Shown here piece by piece: positions 33,304 through 46,662 of a DNA stretch of 64,000 nucleotides; position 1 is the stretch's first letter, and each line of letters begins with the position of its first letter. Both the position numbers and the translations under genes were made by a program. The notes below the pieces were generated by a model. That model was not told where the DNA came from. It did not search any database and was given only the letters and a program-made list of their open reading frames with translations. Source of the DNA: CAZNPA01 sp964575095 (GTDB lineage Bacteria; Pseudomonadota; Alphaproteobacteria; Rickettsiales; SXRF01); the NCBI GenBank assembly GCA_964575095.1, contig CAZNPA010000003.1, forward strand, positions 193,272-257,271, in the 5' to 3' direction.

Positions 33304-34572
33304 TTAATTAATGCCAAATATTGAAAGCAGCGGCTTATCGGCCACTTCGACGGTCTTATCGGAGTAGAAACCGTTGAAATTGGTGCGCATGGTGGCGCCA
33401 TACGAACCCAACTGGCCGATCTCGATCCAGTCGCCCTCGGCGATGTCGGCCGGAAGGTGGAACGGGCCTTTCATGGCATCCATGCTGTCGCAGGTCGGGC
33501 CATAGAAGCTGAATTCGACCAGCTCGCCCTTGAAGCTGCCTTCCGGGCGTACCGCTTTGACCGGAAAGACGAAGCCGGGCGTGCCGGCGTCAAACAGCGT
33601 GCCGTACGTGCCGTCGTTCAAATAAAGTTTATTGCCTTTTCTGAGTTCGACACGGGCAACCACCGAACCGCCTTCCGCGACCAGCGCACGGCCGGGTTCG
33701 CAGACGATCTGGCAGCCTTCGAACTTGGGCTGGCCTTTCAAGACCTTCTTGATGGCGCGCATATAGCTGCCGAGCGGCGGCGGGGTTAAGCCCGGATAGA
33801 CGGACGGGAAACCGCCGCCGATATCCAGCACGTCGAGCTTCACATCGGTTTGCGTCAGTAAATCGGCCACCATCTGCATGGCGAGGACATACGAATCCGG
33901 ATTCATGCACTGCGAGCCGACATGGAAACAGACACCCATGCGGGCTGCCGCCTTGCGGGTGGCAACCAATAAGGATGAGGCTTGTTCCAACGGCACGCCG
34001 AACTTGCCGGACAGCGAATAGGCCGCCTGGTCGTTGGGCATGGAAAGCCGCACGTGCAGGTTTAAGTCCTCGGCGTTCTTGGTGACGTCCAGGATTTTCT
34101 GGAGCTCATCGTGCGAGTCGAGCGAGAAGTCGCGGATGCCGTATTCAAAATACGCGGCGGCAATCGCCTCGCGGCTTTTGACCGGATGCATGAAATACAT
34201 GCTGTTGCCAGGAAGCGTGTCAGCCACCAGCTTGATCTCGGCCAACGACGCAACGTCAAAGTGTTTGACGCCGGCGCGGGCGAGGATGCGAAGCACGCTC
34301 GGGTCCGGGTTGGTTTTAACCGCATAGAGCACGTCGCCGGGAAAGTTCTTTAAGAACCACTTGGTGGTCGAGGCAATCGTAGCGGGCCTGAGGCACGTGA
34401 CCGGCATTTCGGGTTTCAGCTCGGAAACCATCGCTTCGATGGAAGGGTAACGTATGCCGGTTTGGATGCCTTCTATGAGGGAAGGCCTAACCTGTGCGGT
34501 TGAACGTTTGGGGAGGGAGATGACGCTTTGGCGTCGAAGTCGGCCTGGAGGCTCGTTAGTGGCGTTTTTCAT
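33304..34572 (-). CDS. Ornithine/lysine decarboxylase, eukaryotic (fold III) type
   Basis: This enzyme decarboxylates ornithine to putrescine with PLP in an alanine-racemase-like barrel. The PLP lysine lies in DVLYAVKTNPDPSVLR and the dimer-interface catalytic cysteine in GPTCDSMD, typical of ornithine decarboxylases. FHVGSQC and DIGGGFPSVYPG are also conserved. The 422 residues include about 45 N-terminal residues before the domain. It precedes the deoxyhypusine-synthase-like gene and follows a leader peptide and alternative hairpins, suggesting feedback control. Confidence 0.93.
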   Translation of the reverse strand: MKNATNEPPGRLRRQSVISLPKRSTAQVRPSLIEGIQTGIRYPSIEAMVSELKPEMPVTCLRPATIASTTKWFLKNFPGDVLYAVKTNPDPSVLRILARAGVKHFDVASLAEIKLVADTLPGNSMYFMHPVKSREAIAAAYFEYGIRDFSLDSHDELQKILDVTKNAEDLNLHVRLSMPNDQAAYSLSGKFGVPLEQASSLLVATRKAAARMGVCFHVGSQCMNPDSYVLAMQMVADLLTQTDVKLDVLDIGGGFPSVYPGLTPPPLGSYMRAIKKVLKGQPKFEGCQIVCEPGRALVAEGGSVVARVELRKGNKLYLNDGTYGTLFDAGTPGFVFPVKAVRPEGSFKGELVEFSFYGPTCDSMDAMKGPFHLPADIAEGDWIEIGQLGSYGATMRTNFNGFYSDKTVEVADKPLLSIFGIN

Positions 34573-34614
34573 TTCTTCTAATGTACCCGTTCGGTTAGTT
34601 GTTAAACACGTTAT

Positions 34615-34670
34615 GGTTCGCGGACTAAAAATGTTACGAACCGTTTGTTGTATTGTTTGCAGATAACGGT
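34615..34670 (-). promoter_or_regulatory. Mutually exclusive hairpins in the ornithine decarboxylase leader
   Basis: On the minus strand ACCGTT (34670-34665) can pair with AACGGT (34645-34640), or GGTTCG (34642-34637) can pair with CGAACC (34620-34615). The two stems share three bases, so only one can form. A third option pairs the first segment with AACGG at about 34588, close to the start codon. The layout resembles an attenuator. An RNA motif named speF is known upstream of alphaproteobacterial ornithine decarboxylases; I cannot confirm that this is it. Confidence 0.5.
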
Positions 34671-34693
34671 AAACACACTTTGCCTTTTTGTTG

Positions 34694-34753
34694 TTAGCGA
34701 GGCGGTTCTCTTATCAAGAACCAAGCTAATAATAAAGCAAAAACGACATGCAT
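34694..34753 (-). CDS. Putative leader peptide of ornithine decarboxylase
   Basis: A 19-codon frame encodes MHVVFALLLAWFLIREPPR, ending at TAA, 121 bp upstream of the ornithine decarboxylase ATG. Its last codons (W-F-L-I-R-E-P) form one hairpin, GGTTCT/AGAACC (34704-34722). The position and basic C-terminus resemble SpeFL-type arrest peptides that sense ornithine in gammaproteobacteria. No strong ribosome binding site is seen and no homology is claimed. Confidence 0.4.
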   Translation of the reverse strand: MHVVFALLLAWFLIREPPR

Positions 34754-34757
34754 GTAA

Positions 34758-34788
34758 GAAGTTTTTTTGGTTTGGCCAAAAAAACTTC
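34758..34788. repeat. Perfect 13-bp hairpin GAAGTTTTTTTGG / CCAAAAAAACTTC
   Basis: The stem is perfect with a 5-nt loop (34771-34775). It lies 4 bp upstream of the putative leader peptide start on the minus strand. It could be a terminator of upstream transcription or part of the leader fold. Confidence 0.6.
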
Positions 34789-38008
<3,220 letters not shown>

Positions 38009-38017
38009 GGGATACGG

Positions 38018-39136
38018 ATGCAGAATATTGTCGCTGCGATGCGTAGTTGTTTCAAGCAATGGTTCCCACAACGGAACCTCATCGTCGTCTCCGAACACAA
38101 GGTCAGGCACCTCCCCATCACCGGCAAAATGCAGCTGGTGGCATTGCTGTTCATGGCCGGCGGCGTCTGCTGGCTTGCCTATTCCACCGGCAACTACATG
38201 GCCACGCGCATGGCATTCAAGGCGCAGAGCCAGGCACTGAAATCTCTCGCCGGCACGCGCACCGCCAACAGCCTGAGCGCGCTTTACCCCTCCGCCGGAC
38301 AGCCGCAGGATACCGCCGCGGCCGATGCCGAGGATGCAACGCCGTCGGCGCTGTCCAACCCGATGTTCGCCCTGTCGACCATGGATAATGACAAATTGTT
38401 TGCCCGCATGGCGTTCCTTGAGCAGAAAGTCGCCGAACTGCAAACAACCAACTCCACCATCATCAAGCGAGTGCGCGATCGCGCCGCCGGCCGCATCGGC
38501 GATTTGGAATCCATTATCAAGCAGGCGGGTTTAAATCCGATAGCGCTCAAGAAGGAATTGGGCGACAAGAAACCGGCAGTCACCCAGCGCGGCAAGAATA
38601 CCGATGGAAAATCGGAAGGCGGCCCTTATGTTCCGCTCGATATTTCCAAATTATCCTCCGACGAGCAGGCGCTTTACACCAATCTGGATGAGCTGGCGCT
38701 GCTGCAACAGGTCGTGGATGCGCTGCCGCTGGCCTCCCCGCTCAAGCAATTCGAGGAAGAAAGCCCGTACGGCAAACGCATCGATCCCTTCACCGGCCAC
38801 CTGGCGTTTCATTCCGGCCTTGATATGAAAGGCCAGCCGAACGCGCAGATTCACAGCACCGCCGATGGCATCGTATCCGCCGCCGGCAGGAACGGTGCTT
38901 ATGGCAATGCCATCGATATCGATCACGGCTTTGACATTTCCACCCGCTACGGGCACCTGAGCCAAATACTGGTTCAGGAAGGCCAGCGCGTGCATAAGGG
39001 CGACGTCATCGGCATCCAGGGATCCACCGGCCGCTCCACCGGCCCGCACGTGCACTACGAGGTGCGCTACCGCAACCGCACCGTCAACCCCAAGAATTTT
39101 TTAAAGGCAGGGCGCTCATATGTTTCTAAGGAATAA
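38018..39136 (+). CDS. M23 (LytM-type) peptidoglycan endopeptidase, membrane-anchored
   Basis: These 372 residues comprise one N-terminal membrane segment (LVALLFMAGGVCWLAYS, about residues 41-57), a coiled-coil region (about 125-175) and a C-terminal M23 domain. The zinc ligands are in AFHSGLDMKG and PHVHYEVRYRN, with the typical GNAIDIDHGFDISTRYGHLS between them. It cleaves peptide cross-links in the periplasm. The gene overlaps the bactofilin gene by 17 bp, a pair known in other bacteria to control cell shape. Confidence 0.95.
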   Translation: MQNIVAAMRSCFKQWFPQRNLIVVSEHKVRHLPITGKMQLVALLFMAGGVCWLAYSTGNYMATRMAFKAQSQALKSLAGTRTANSLSALYPSAGQPQDTAAADAEDATPSALSNPMFALSTMDNDKLFARMAFLEQKVAELQTTNSTIIKRVRDRAAGRIGDLESIIKQAGLNPIALKKELGDKKPAVTQRGKNTDGKSEGGPYVPLDISKLSSDEQALYTNLDELALLQQVVDALPLASPLKQFEEESPYGKRIDPFTGHLAFHSGLDMKGQPNAQIHSTADGIVSAAGRNGAYGNAIDIDHGFDISTRYGHLSQILVQEGQRVHKGDVIGIQGSTGRSTGPHVHYEVRYRNRTVNPKNFLKAGRSYVSKE

Positions 39137-39578
39137 CAAGCCGAATACCGTCGGCAAGATCGCCGCCGAGAAAAAAGATTCCGTACCTTCGCTCATCAGT
39201 CAGGATATGCACTTGCTTGGCAACATCGTCGCCGACGGCGTCGTCGATTTCGACGGCACGATTGACGGCAACATCCGCTGCGCCACCTTAAACGTTCGTA
39301 AGAACGGCGCCGTCAACGGCGAAATCACTGCCGACGACGTCTTTATTTACGGCAAGGTCAAAGGCGTCATCCGCGCCAGGAACGTCTATATGTTCACCGG
39401 CAGCAATGTCGAGGGCATCGTCATGCACGAAAGCATCGCCATCGAAGACGGCGCGTTTTTAGACGGCAAGCTCAAACGCACCGACAAGCCACAGAGCGAC
39501 GACGCCGAAAGCGCCCCCTTCGAAGACGCCAACACGGCGCAAATCAAGATGTTCGACAACATCCGGCTGATTAGGTAA
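39120..39578 (+). CDS. Bactofilin
   Basis: Bactofilins are polymer-forming beta-helix cytoskeletal proteins. The 152 residues have the family core (DGTIDGNIRCATLNVRKNGA, VNGEITADDVFIYGKVKGVI, AIEDGAFLDGKL) with disordered tails. The coupled M23 peptidase suggests a scaffold for local wall hydrolysis, for example at curves, stalks or poles. No membrane-targeting helix is obvious. Confidence 0.94.
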   Translation: MFLRNNKPNTVGKIAAEKKDSVPSLISQDMHLLGNIVADGVVDFDGTIDGNIRCATLNVRKNGAVNGEITADDVFIYGKVKGVIRARNVYMFTGSNVEGIVMHESIAIEDGAFLDGKLKRTDKPQSDDAESAPFEDANTAQIKMFDNIRLIR

Positions 39579-39655
39579 AGCGCGCCTCTTGGCAGGTAAA
39601 CTTATCTTGCTAAAAGCGCTATATTTGCTACATATCCCTCTCTTCACCTCAGCAT

Positions 39656-39740
39656 GCGGTCGTGGCGGAATTGGTAGACGCACCACCTTGAGGTGGTGGC
39701 GCCGCGAGGCGTGAGAGTTCGAGTCTCTCCGACCGCACCA
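39656..39740 (+). tRNA. tRNA-Leu (anticodon GAG)
   Basis: An 85-nt class II tRNA: acceptor GCGGTCG/CGACCGC, D-loop with AATTGGTAGACGC, anticodon stem CCACC/GGTGG around the loop TTGAGGT, a variable arm (GGCGCCGCGAGGCGT), T-arm GGAGTTCGAGTCTCT-like, and an encoded CCA. The anticodon GAG reads CTC and CTT. A weak promoter (TTGCTA at 39607) precedes it. Confidence 0.95.
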
Positions 39741-39828
39741 CCCTTCGCCCTTACGGGCTTCGGGTGGCTTAAGTCATCCCGAAACCGTTAGCCGAAGGAG
39801 TGTCCACCAAATCTTTAGCGAAGGCGGG
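39741..39828 (+). repeat. Hairpin and repeat-like DNA attached to tRNA-Leu
   Basis: CCACCC-TTC-GCCC/GGGC-TTC-GGGTGG forms a strong hairpin directly at the CCA end. It is followed by GCCGAAGGAGTGTCCACC and GCGAAGGCGGG, similar in flavour to the sequence after tRNA-Ala(GGC). Confidence 0.5.
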
Positions 39829-39837
39829 TTGGTTCAA

Positions 39838-40599
39838 ATGAAACCAATAATTATGGAATGGAAAACTTCACAAAAGCCCGTTGATTACGAAACCGCCGTG
39901 GGAACCATGGAGCGGCGCGTCGCCGACATTCTGGCCGGAAAAAAGCCGGAGCTGGTCTGGCTGGTGGAGCACCCGCCGCTCTATACCGCCGGCACCAGCG
40001 CCAAAGCCTCCGGGCTTCTCGATAAGAAGAAGTTTCCGGTGTACCAAACCGGCCGCGGTGGCGAATACACCTACCACGGCCCCGGCCAGCGCGTGGCATA
40101 TGTGATGCTGGATTTAAAGAAGCGCGACCGCCAGGACATCAAATGCTTCGTGTGCAATCTTGAACAATGGATGATTGCCACGCTGGCGGAGTTCGGCGTC
40201 GAGGGATTTACGAGGAAAGGGAGAGTAGGAGTTTGGGTTTCTTGCTCCCCCCTTGGGGGGGAGCAGCTGAGAACAAGCGCGAAGCGCGCAGTTCGAAGCG
40301 TGGGGGGTAAAGTTACCCCTCACGGCTCAGACTTCGCTTGCAGCTCGTCTTCGCCCGCTCTCCCCCAAGGGGAGAGCAATAATGAAGCAAAAATCGGCGC
40401 CATCGGCATCCGCGTCAGGAAATGGGTGACGTTCCACGGCATCTCGCTCAACGTGAATCCCGACCTCTCGCACTATGGCGGCATCGTCCCCTGCGGCATC
40501 CAGGGCTACGGCGTGACGTCGCTTGAAGCGCTGGGCATCAAGGCGTCGATGAAGGACGTGGATGACATCCTAAAGACTCATTTTAAAACTCTTTTCTAA
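39838..40599 (+). CDS. lipB: Octanoyltransferase LipB with an in-frame palindromic insertion
   Basis: LipB transfers octanoyl from acyl carrier protein to lipoyl domains. Family blocks are [49 protein letters not shown] (catalytic Lys) and [13 protein letters not shown] (catalytic Cys). Between GRVGVWV and AKIGAIG about 50 residues ([13 protein letters not shown]...QGESNNE) replace a linker of normally some 10 residues. They are encoded by a palindromic repeat at 40240-40385 and keep the frame. I use the ATG at 39838 (253 residues). Whether the enzyme stays active or the insert is removed is unknown. Confidence 0.9.
   Translation: MKPIIMEWKTSQKPVDYETAVGTMERRVADILAGKKPELVWLVEHPPLYTAGTSAKASGLLDKKKFPVYQTGRGGEYTYHGPGQRVAYVMLDLKKRDRQDIKCFVCNLEQWMIATLAEFGVEGFTRKGRVGVWVSCSPLGGEQLRTSAKRAVRSVGGKVTPHGSDFACSSSSPALPQGESNNEAKIGAIGIRVRKWVTFHGISLNVNPDLSHYGGIVPCGIQGYGVTSLEALGIKASMKDVDDILKTHFKTLF
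40240..40385. repeat. Palindromic repeat inserted inside lipB
   Basis: The element starts and ends with hairpins (TTGCTCCCCCCTTGGGGGGG... at 40242 and GCTCTCCCCCAAGGGGAGAG at 40358) that are inverted relatives of each other. An inner palindrome (GTGGGGGGTAA/TTACCCCTCAC) and GCTGAG/CTCAG pairs complete it. It is free of stop codons in the lipB frame. Confidence 0.85.
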
Positions 40600-40689
40600 T
40601 AGAAATTAATGATATCATAATATATTAGTAGAAATTAACTTATATTATGCTATAAGTGCATATTCTGTCCCTCTTACAAGGAGTTCCCC

Positions 40690-41304
40690 ATGTCAGATAG
40701 CCTTCTTCACACGCCTTCCGCTCATGTAGTAAAACTCTCCCGCAAAAAGCTGGAAACGATGTATCCCGATTTTGTAAAAAGAGCAGAAGCATTGTGTCCT
40801 GGCGGCTCTAAGAATAATATTGCGGCTATTGTGCTCGAATCAAAGCCAACAGGCTTCGCCGCTGCGTTAGCGATAATGAATGGCAACAGCCGCTCATCCC
40901 AGGAAGAACAAGCTATCGATAAGCTAAAGGAAGGCCTACAGGGAGTTTTCGATATAGCGTCCGGCCTTGAGAGTAGAGAGACAGTAGCGTACCGCCGAAA
41001 ATCTAAATTATGGGCCGCCAGTAGATTGGGGCTTGATGAGTTACAAAATCAATTAAGGCCTTTAATACAAGAAGACCGTTTGAATGATTTTCAAAGCATT
41101 ATGACGCACGCCAGGCAAGGCGAGAGGACATGGCCGGAATTAGATCGCCAAAACGCTTTGAAGAAATATAAAACTTCTCTAAGAGAAGGGCTGGCATTCA
41201 CCTATGGAGACAGAAAAGATGTTGATGTGACATCCTTGGTTGAACAGATCGTAACCCTGGCTGAAACCATGTGCGCCGAAGCCCGGCAGCAGAGGGCGAG
41301 ATAG
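40690..41304 (+). CDS. Unknown protein, AT-rich gene
   Basis: These 204 residues are soluble and mostly helical, with no membrane segment or motif that I recognise. The sequence is visibly richer in A and T than its neighbours, and the 90-bp upstream gap is extremely AT-rich with a direct repeat of TAGAAATTAA. AAGGAG precedes the ATG. The composition suggests recent acquisition. Confidence 0.65.
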   Translation: MSDSLLHTPSAHVVKLSRKKLETMYPDFVKRAEALCPGGSKNNIAAIVLESKPTGFAAALAIMNGNSRSSQEEQAIDKLKEGLQGVFDIASGLESRETVAYRRKSKLWAASRLGLDELQNQLRPLIQEDRLNDFQSIMTHARQGERTWPELDRQNALKKYKTSLREGLAFTYGDRKDVDVTSLVEQIVTLAETMCAEARQQRAR

Positions 41305-41308
41305 CCGG

Positions 41309-43300
<1,992 letters not shown>

Positions 43301-43438
43301 AAGAGCGCGATTGTAATGATTTAATGAGAGAAATCAAACGAATAGTTAAACCGCCACCCGCCTGAATTGTAACAAATTCTTCACATTTCTTAGAGGAGTT
43401 CTGAGGTATCATAAGAATAACCGTGAAGAGGTAACAGT

Positions 43439-44383
43439 ATGGCTAAGTCGGATAATGTAAATGAAATAGATCAGGAAAAAGCCTCCGATACAATTATCGG
43501 GATTGCCGCTCCTTCCGATGAAACTTACAGCACCTATCCTGTCACCATCACAAAGAAGGATGGCACCACAGTAGAAGGATTTATCGATCCTAATACACAC
43601 TTCACCGAAAATGGAGATTTTCCTGTTTATGACTCAGTCACTCACAATAGGCATGGAAACTTAGCTGGGCGAGTATCAAAAGAAGAATTAGAGAAGGCGA
43701 AAGAAAAACTCCCTCAAGAAAAAGCGGTTGCCCCCGAGGCTTCGACGACTCCCGCTACCGCCGAAACGTCTGCCAAGCCGGAACCTCTTACATCGGACGA
43801 ATCAGCAAAACAGGCCGCACGCTTAGCAAAGGCCGCCGAAGAAAAAGCGGCGAAAGAGAAAAAAGAAAAAGAAGAAACACAGGAAAAATCCGGGGAAGGT
43901 CAGGAAGGTGGAATCCTTGGCTTTATAAAAATGATCGTTACGCTTATCGGTGGCTTGCTTACCGGTGGCATGCTCGGCAGGCACGAAAAAAAGAACGGCC
44001 CGGAAACCCCGGAGCAGAAAGAGCAGCAGCGTAACCAGAAAAGCGCCGACGAACTGATGGCCGTGGCAGGCAAAGATCACCGCATTTCCGCGCAGGAAAT
44101 GCAGCGCGATGGGGAGTTAAGCACGCAACGTGCGGCACGCGTGCTTGGCTTCAATCCCGATGAAGATCATAACGGGAAAATCAGCGATAAGGAAATGGGG
44201 AAAGTAGACGCCAAGTTAGCGGCCATTGTCAAAACCGATCCGCGCGTCAAGCAAATCGCTCAGGACTTCCACAACGCCATGGACGAATTACGCCACAGCG
44301 GCAAGAGTCTGAAAGATACCGAAGCGCAGCTCACCACCGCCAAGGAATCCGCCGCCACTAAAGGCGGGCCGTCCGTTTCGTAA
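43439..44383 (+). CDS. Unknown protein with an EF-hand-like loop, between pccA and pccB
   Basis: These 314 residues are in order: a small N-terminal domain (TYSTYPVTITKKDGTTVEGF), a long Lys/Glu/Ala-rich disordered or helical stretch (about 80-155), a hydrophobic glycine-rich segment (ILGFIKMIVTLIGGLLTGGM, about 159-178) and a C-terminal region with the calcium-loop-like DEDHNGKISDKEMG. GAGG precedes the ATG. It is encoded against the direction of pccA and pccB, so it interrupts them. I recognise no family. Confidence 0.7.
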   Translation: MAKSDNVNEIDQEKASDTIIGIAAPSDETYSTYPVTITKKDGTTVEGFIDPNTHFTENGDFPVYDSVTHNRHGNLAGRVSKEELEKAKEKLPQEKAVAPEASTTPATAETSAKPEPLTSDESAKQAARLAKAAEEKAAKEKKEKEETQEKSGEGQEGGILGFIKMIVTLIGGLLTGGMLGRHEKKNGPETPEQKEQQRNQKSADELMAVAGKDHRISAQEMQRDGELSTQRAARVLGFNPDEDHNGKISDKEMGKVDAKLAAIVKTDPRVKQIAQDFHNAMDELRHSGKSLKDTEAQLTTAKESAATKGGPSVS

Positions 44384-44397
44384 ACAACTCCGCCGTA

Positions 44398-46005
44398 TTA
44401 CAGCGGCAGGTTATCGTGCTTTTTCCACGGATTCTGGACTTTTTTATTGCGCAGCACCGAGAGCGACCGGCAGATGCGCCAGCGCGTGTTGTGCGGGCGG
44501 ATGATGTCGTCGAGGAATCCGCGCGAGGCGGCTACGAACGGCGAGGCAAATTTTTCCTTGTAATCGTCGATCAGCTTCTGTTGCTCGGCCTCATTGGCGT
44601 ACTTGCCGCGGAAGATAATCTCAACCGCGCCTTTGGGTCCCATAACCGCGATCTCGGCCGACGGCCAGGCATAGTTGATGTCACCGCGCAGATGCTTTGA
44701 GCTCATGACGTCATAGGCGCCGCCGTAGGCCTTGCGCGTGATGACGGTGATCTTAGGCACGGTGGCCTCGGCATAGGCGAACAGCAATTTCGCGCCATGC
44801 TTGATGATGCCGTTATGCTCCTGGAACGTGCCCGGCATGAATCCCGGCACGTCGACGAATGTCACCAGCGGGATCGAGAACGCGTCGCAGAAGCGCACAA
44901 AGCGCGCCGCCTTGCGCGAGGCGTCGATATCAAGGCAACCGGCAAGCTGCGTCGGCTGGTTGGCGACGAAACCGACGGTATGGCCTTCCATGCGGCCGAA
45001 GCCGATTAAAATATTCTTGGCGTAATCAGGTTGCAGCTCGAAGAAATCACCTTCATCGACCACGCGCTCAATCAACTCACGCATGTTGTAAGGACGGTTA
45101 GGATTTTCCGGCACCAATGTATTCAGCGACATTTCAACGCGGTCGGCCGGGTCGGGCGTCGGACGCTGCGGCACGCCGTCCTTGTTGTTGAGCGGCAGGA
45201 AATTGAACAGGCGGCGCACCTGCTGCAGCGCCTCGATATCGTTGGCGTAGGCGAGATCGGCCACGCCGGTTTTCTTGGTGTGCGTCTCGGCGCCGCCCAA
45301 TTCTTCCTGCGTCACTATTTCATGCGTCACGGTTTTCACCACGTCGGGGCCGGTGACGAACATATACGATGATCCGCGCACCATGACGATGAAATCAGTC
45401 AAAGCCGGCGAATAGACCGCACCGCCGGCACAGGGGCCTAAAATCACGGAAATCTGCGGCACAACGCCGGAGGCCAGCACGTTGCGCTGGAAAATCTCGG
45501 CGAATCCGCCAAGACTGTCTACGCCTTCCTGAATGCGCGCGCCGCCGGAATCAAGGAGCCCGATCACAGGCGCGCCGACTTTCATCGCCATTTCCATGAT
45601 CTTGCAGATTTTCTGCGCATTGGTTTCCGAGAGCGATCCGCCATATACGGTAAAATCCTGACTGTAGACGAACAGCAGACGGCCGTTGATGGTGCCCTGA
45701 CCGGTGACGCAGCCGTCGCCCGGTACTTTGTTATCCTGCATGTCGAAGTTGGTGCAGCGGTGCTCGACGAACATGTCGTATTCCTCGAACGAATCGGGAT
45801 CGAGCAGCACTTCGATACGCTCGCGGGCGGTGAGCTTGCCTTTGGCGTGTTGGGTGTCGATGCGCTTTTGTCCACCGCCCTGACGGGCGCGTTCGCGTTT
45901 TTCTTCGAGTTCGGAAATGATGGTTTTACGGGGCATAGGTTTGGCTGTCGCCGGCTCCGGTTCAGGTTGCGCTGTACGTTTTGGTTTAACCAGTGTGGTC
46001 GTCAT
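44398..46005 (-). CDS. pccB: Propionyl-CoA carboxylase beta subunit
   Basis: This is the carboxyltransferase subunit that moves CO2 from biotin to propionyl-CoA. The 535 residues contain the two crotonase-like halves ([75 protein letters not shown]). The first 25 residues are a low-complexity Pro/Lys tail. AccD-like partners are less likely because of the length and the DVPGFMPG motif. Confidence 0.95.
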   Translation of the reverse strand: MTTTLVKPKRTAQPEPEPATAKPMPRKTIISELEEKRERARQGGGQKRIDTQHAKGKLTARERIEVLLDPDSFEEYDMFVEHRCTNFDMQDNKVPGDGCVTGQGTINGRLLFVYSQDFTVYGGSLSETNAQKICKIMEMAMKVGAPVIGLLDSGGARIQEGVDSLGGFAEIFQRNVLASGVVPQISVILGPCAGGAVYSPALTDFIVMVRGSSYMFVTGPDVVKTVTHEIVTQEELGGAETHTKKTGVADLAYANDIEALQQVRRLFNFLPLNNKDGVPQRPTPDPADRVEMSLNTLVPENPNRPYNMRELIERVVDEGDFFELQPDYAKNILIGFGRMEGHTVGFVANQPTQLAGCLDIDASRKAARFVRFCDAFSIPLVTFVDVPGFMPGTFQEHNGIIKHGAKLLFAYAEATVPKITVITRKAYGGAYDVMSSKHLRGDINYAWPSAEIAVMGPKGAVEIIFRGKYANEAEQQKLIDDYKEKFASPFVAASRGFLDDIIRPHNTRWRICRSLSVLRNKKVQNPWKKHDNLPL

Positions 46006-46029
46006 AAAGGGTACTCCAAGTTAACCAAG

Positions 46030-46662
46030 TTATGCCTGAGGAAGCAAGTCTAAAAAACGCCGCGCGGCCTTGATTTCCTCCAGGATGCGCCCGGCGCGCA
46101 TAGCGGTGGCCTCGTCTTCGCCCCACTTCTCGCCCTGAAAAATTTCTTCGAGCCGCGACAGGTAAAATGCGTCTTCGGCAGAAAGCCGTTTTTCCATCAC
46201 CGCCAGCGCCAGCACCAGCGACGAATAAAACGACGCCAACACGCCGCAGGCGGAAAGCCGCATGTCGTCGAGCCCCTCCAAATATTCCCGGAGCGCGCTG
46301 TGCAGCGCTGCGGGTTGTTCCAGCGGCATCACGCCGCTTGTCGTCTGCCACAACGCGCTGAATTTAGCGCCGGCCCAGGTCAGGATCGGATCCCATTCTT
46401 CCTTTTGCCGCTGCAGCAATTCCGGCGCGGCGCTGGCGCGGTAGCACAGTGTATCGGTATCGACGTAGGCCAGCAACACTTCGACGATATTGTCTTTTTG
46501 GTCAGCAATGCGGTCAATGGCGGTGTAGGCGAGCGCGGTGAGCGGCATCGTCGCCGCGTTGAACGATTTTTTCCCCTGCCATTCGGCGGCGATGGCATCT
46601 TTCAGCATCGGCGGCAAAGCGAATGGTTTTTTAGCCGGTGTCAGTTGGGGCATGGCGCTCAT
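46030..46662 (-). CDS. ATP12-family F1-ATPase assembly chaperone
   Basis: ATP12 proteins help assemble the alpha subunit of F1-ATPase in mitochondria and alphaproteobacteria. The 210 residues show the family signature (MPLTALAYTAIDRI, DTLCYRASAAPELLQRQKEEWDPIL, then the LRLSACGVLASFYSSLVLALA-like helix). It overlaps rluC by 4 bp, and rluC-atp12 pairs are common in alphaproteobacteria. Confidence 0.9.
   Translation of the reverse strand: MSAMPQLTPAKKPFALPPMLKDAIAAEWQGKKSFNAATMPLTALAYTAIDRIADQKDNIVEVLLAYVDTDTLCYRASAAPELLQRQKEEWDPILTWAGAKFSALWQTTSGVMPLEQPAALHSALREYLEGLDDMRLSACGVLASFYSSLVLALAVMEKRLSAEDAFYLSRLEEIFQGEKWGEDEATAMRAGRILEEIKAARRFLDLLPQA

Noticed and set aside
39829..39837. TTG start for lipB at 39829
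   Set aside because: The ATG at 39838 is nearer to the usual N-terminus and needs no rare start codon.
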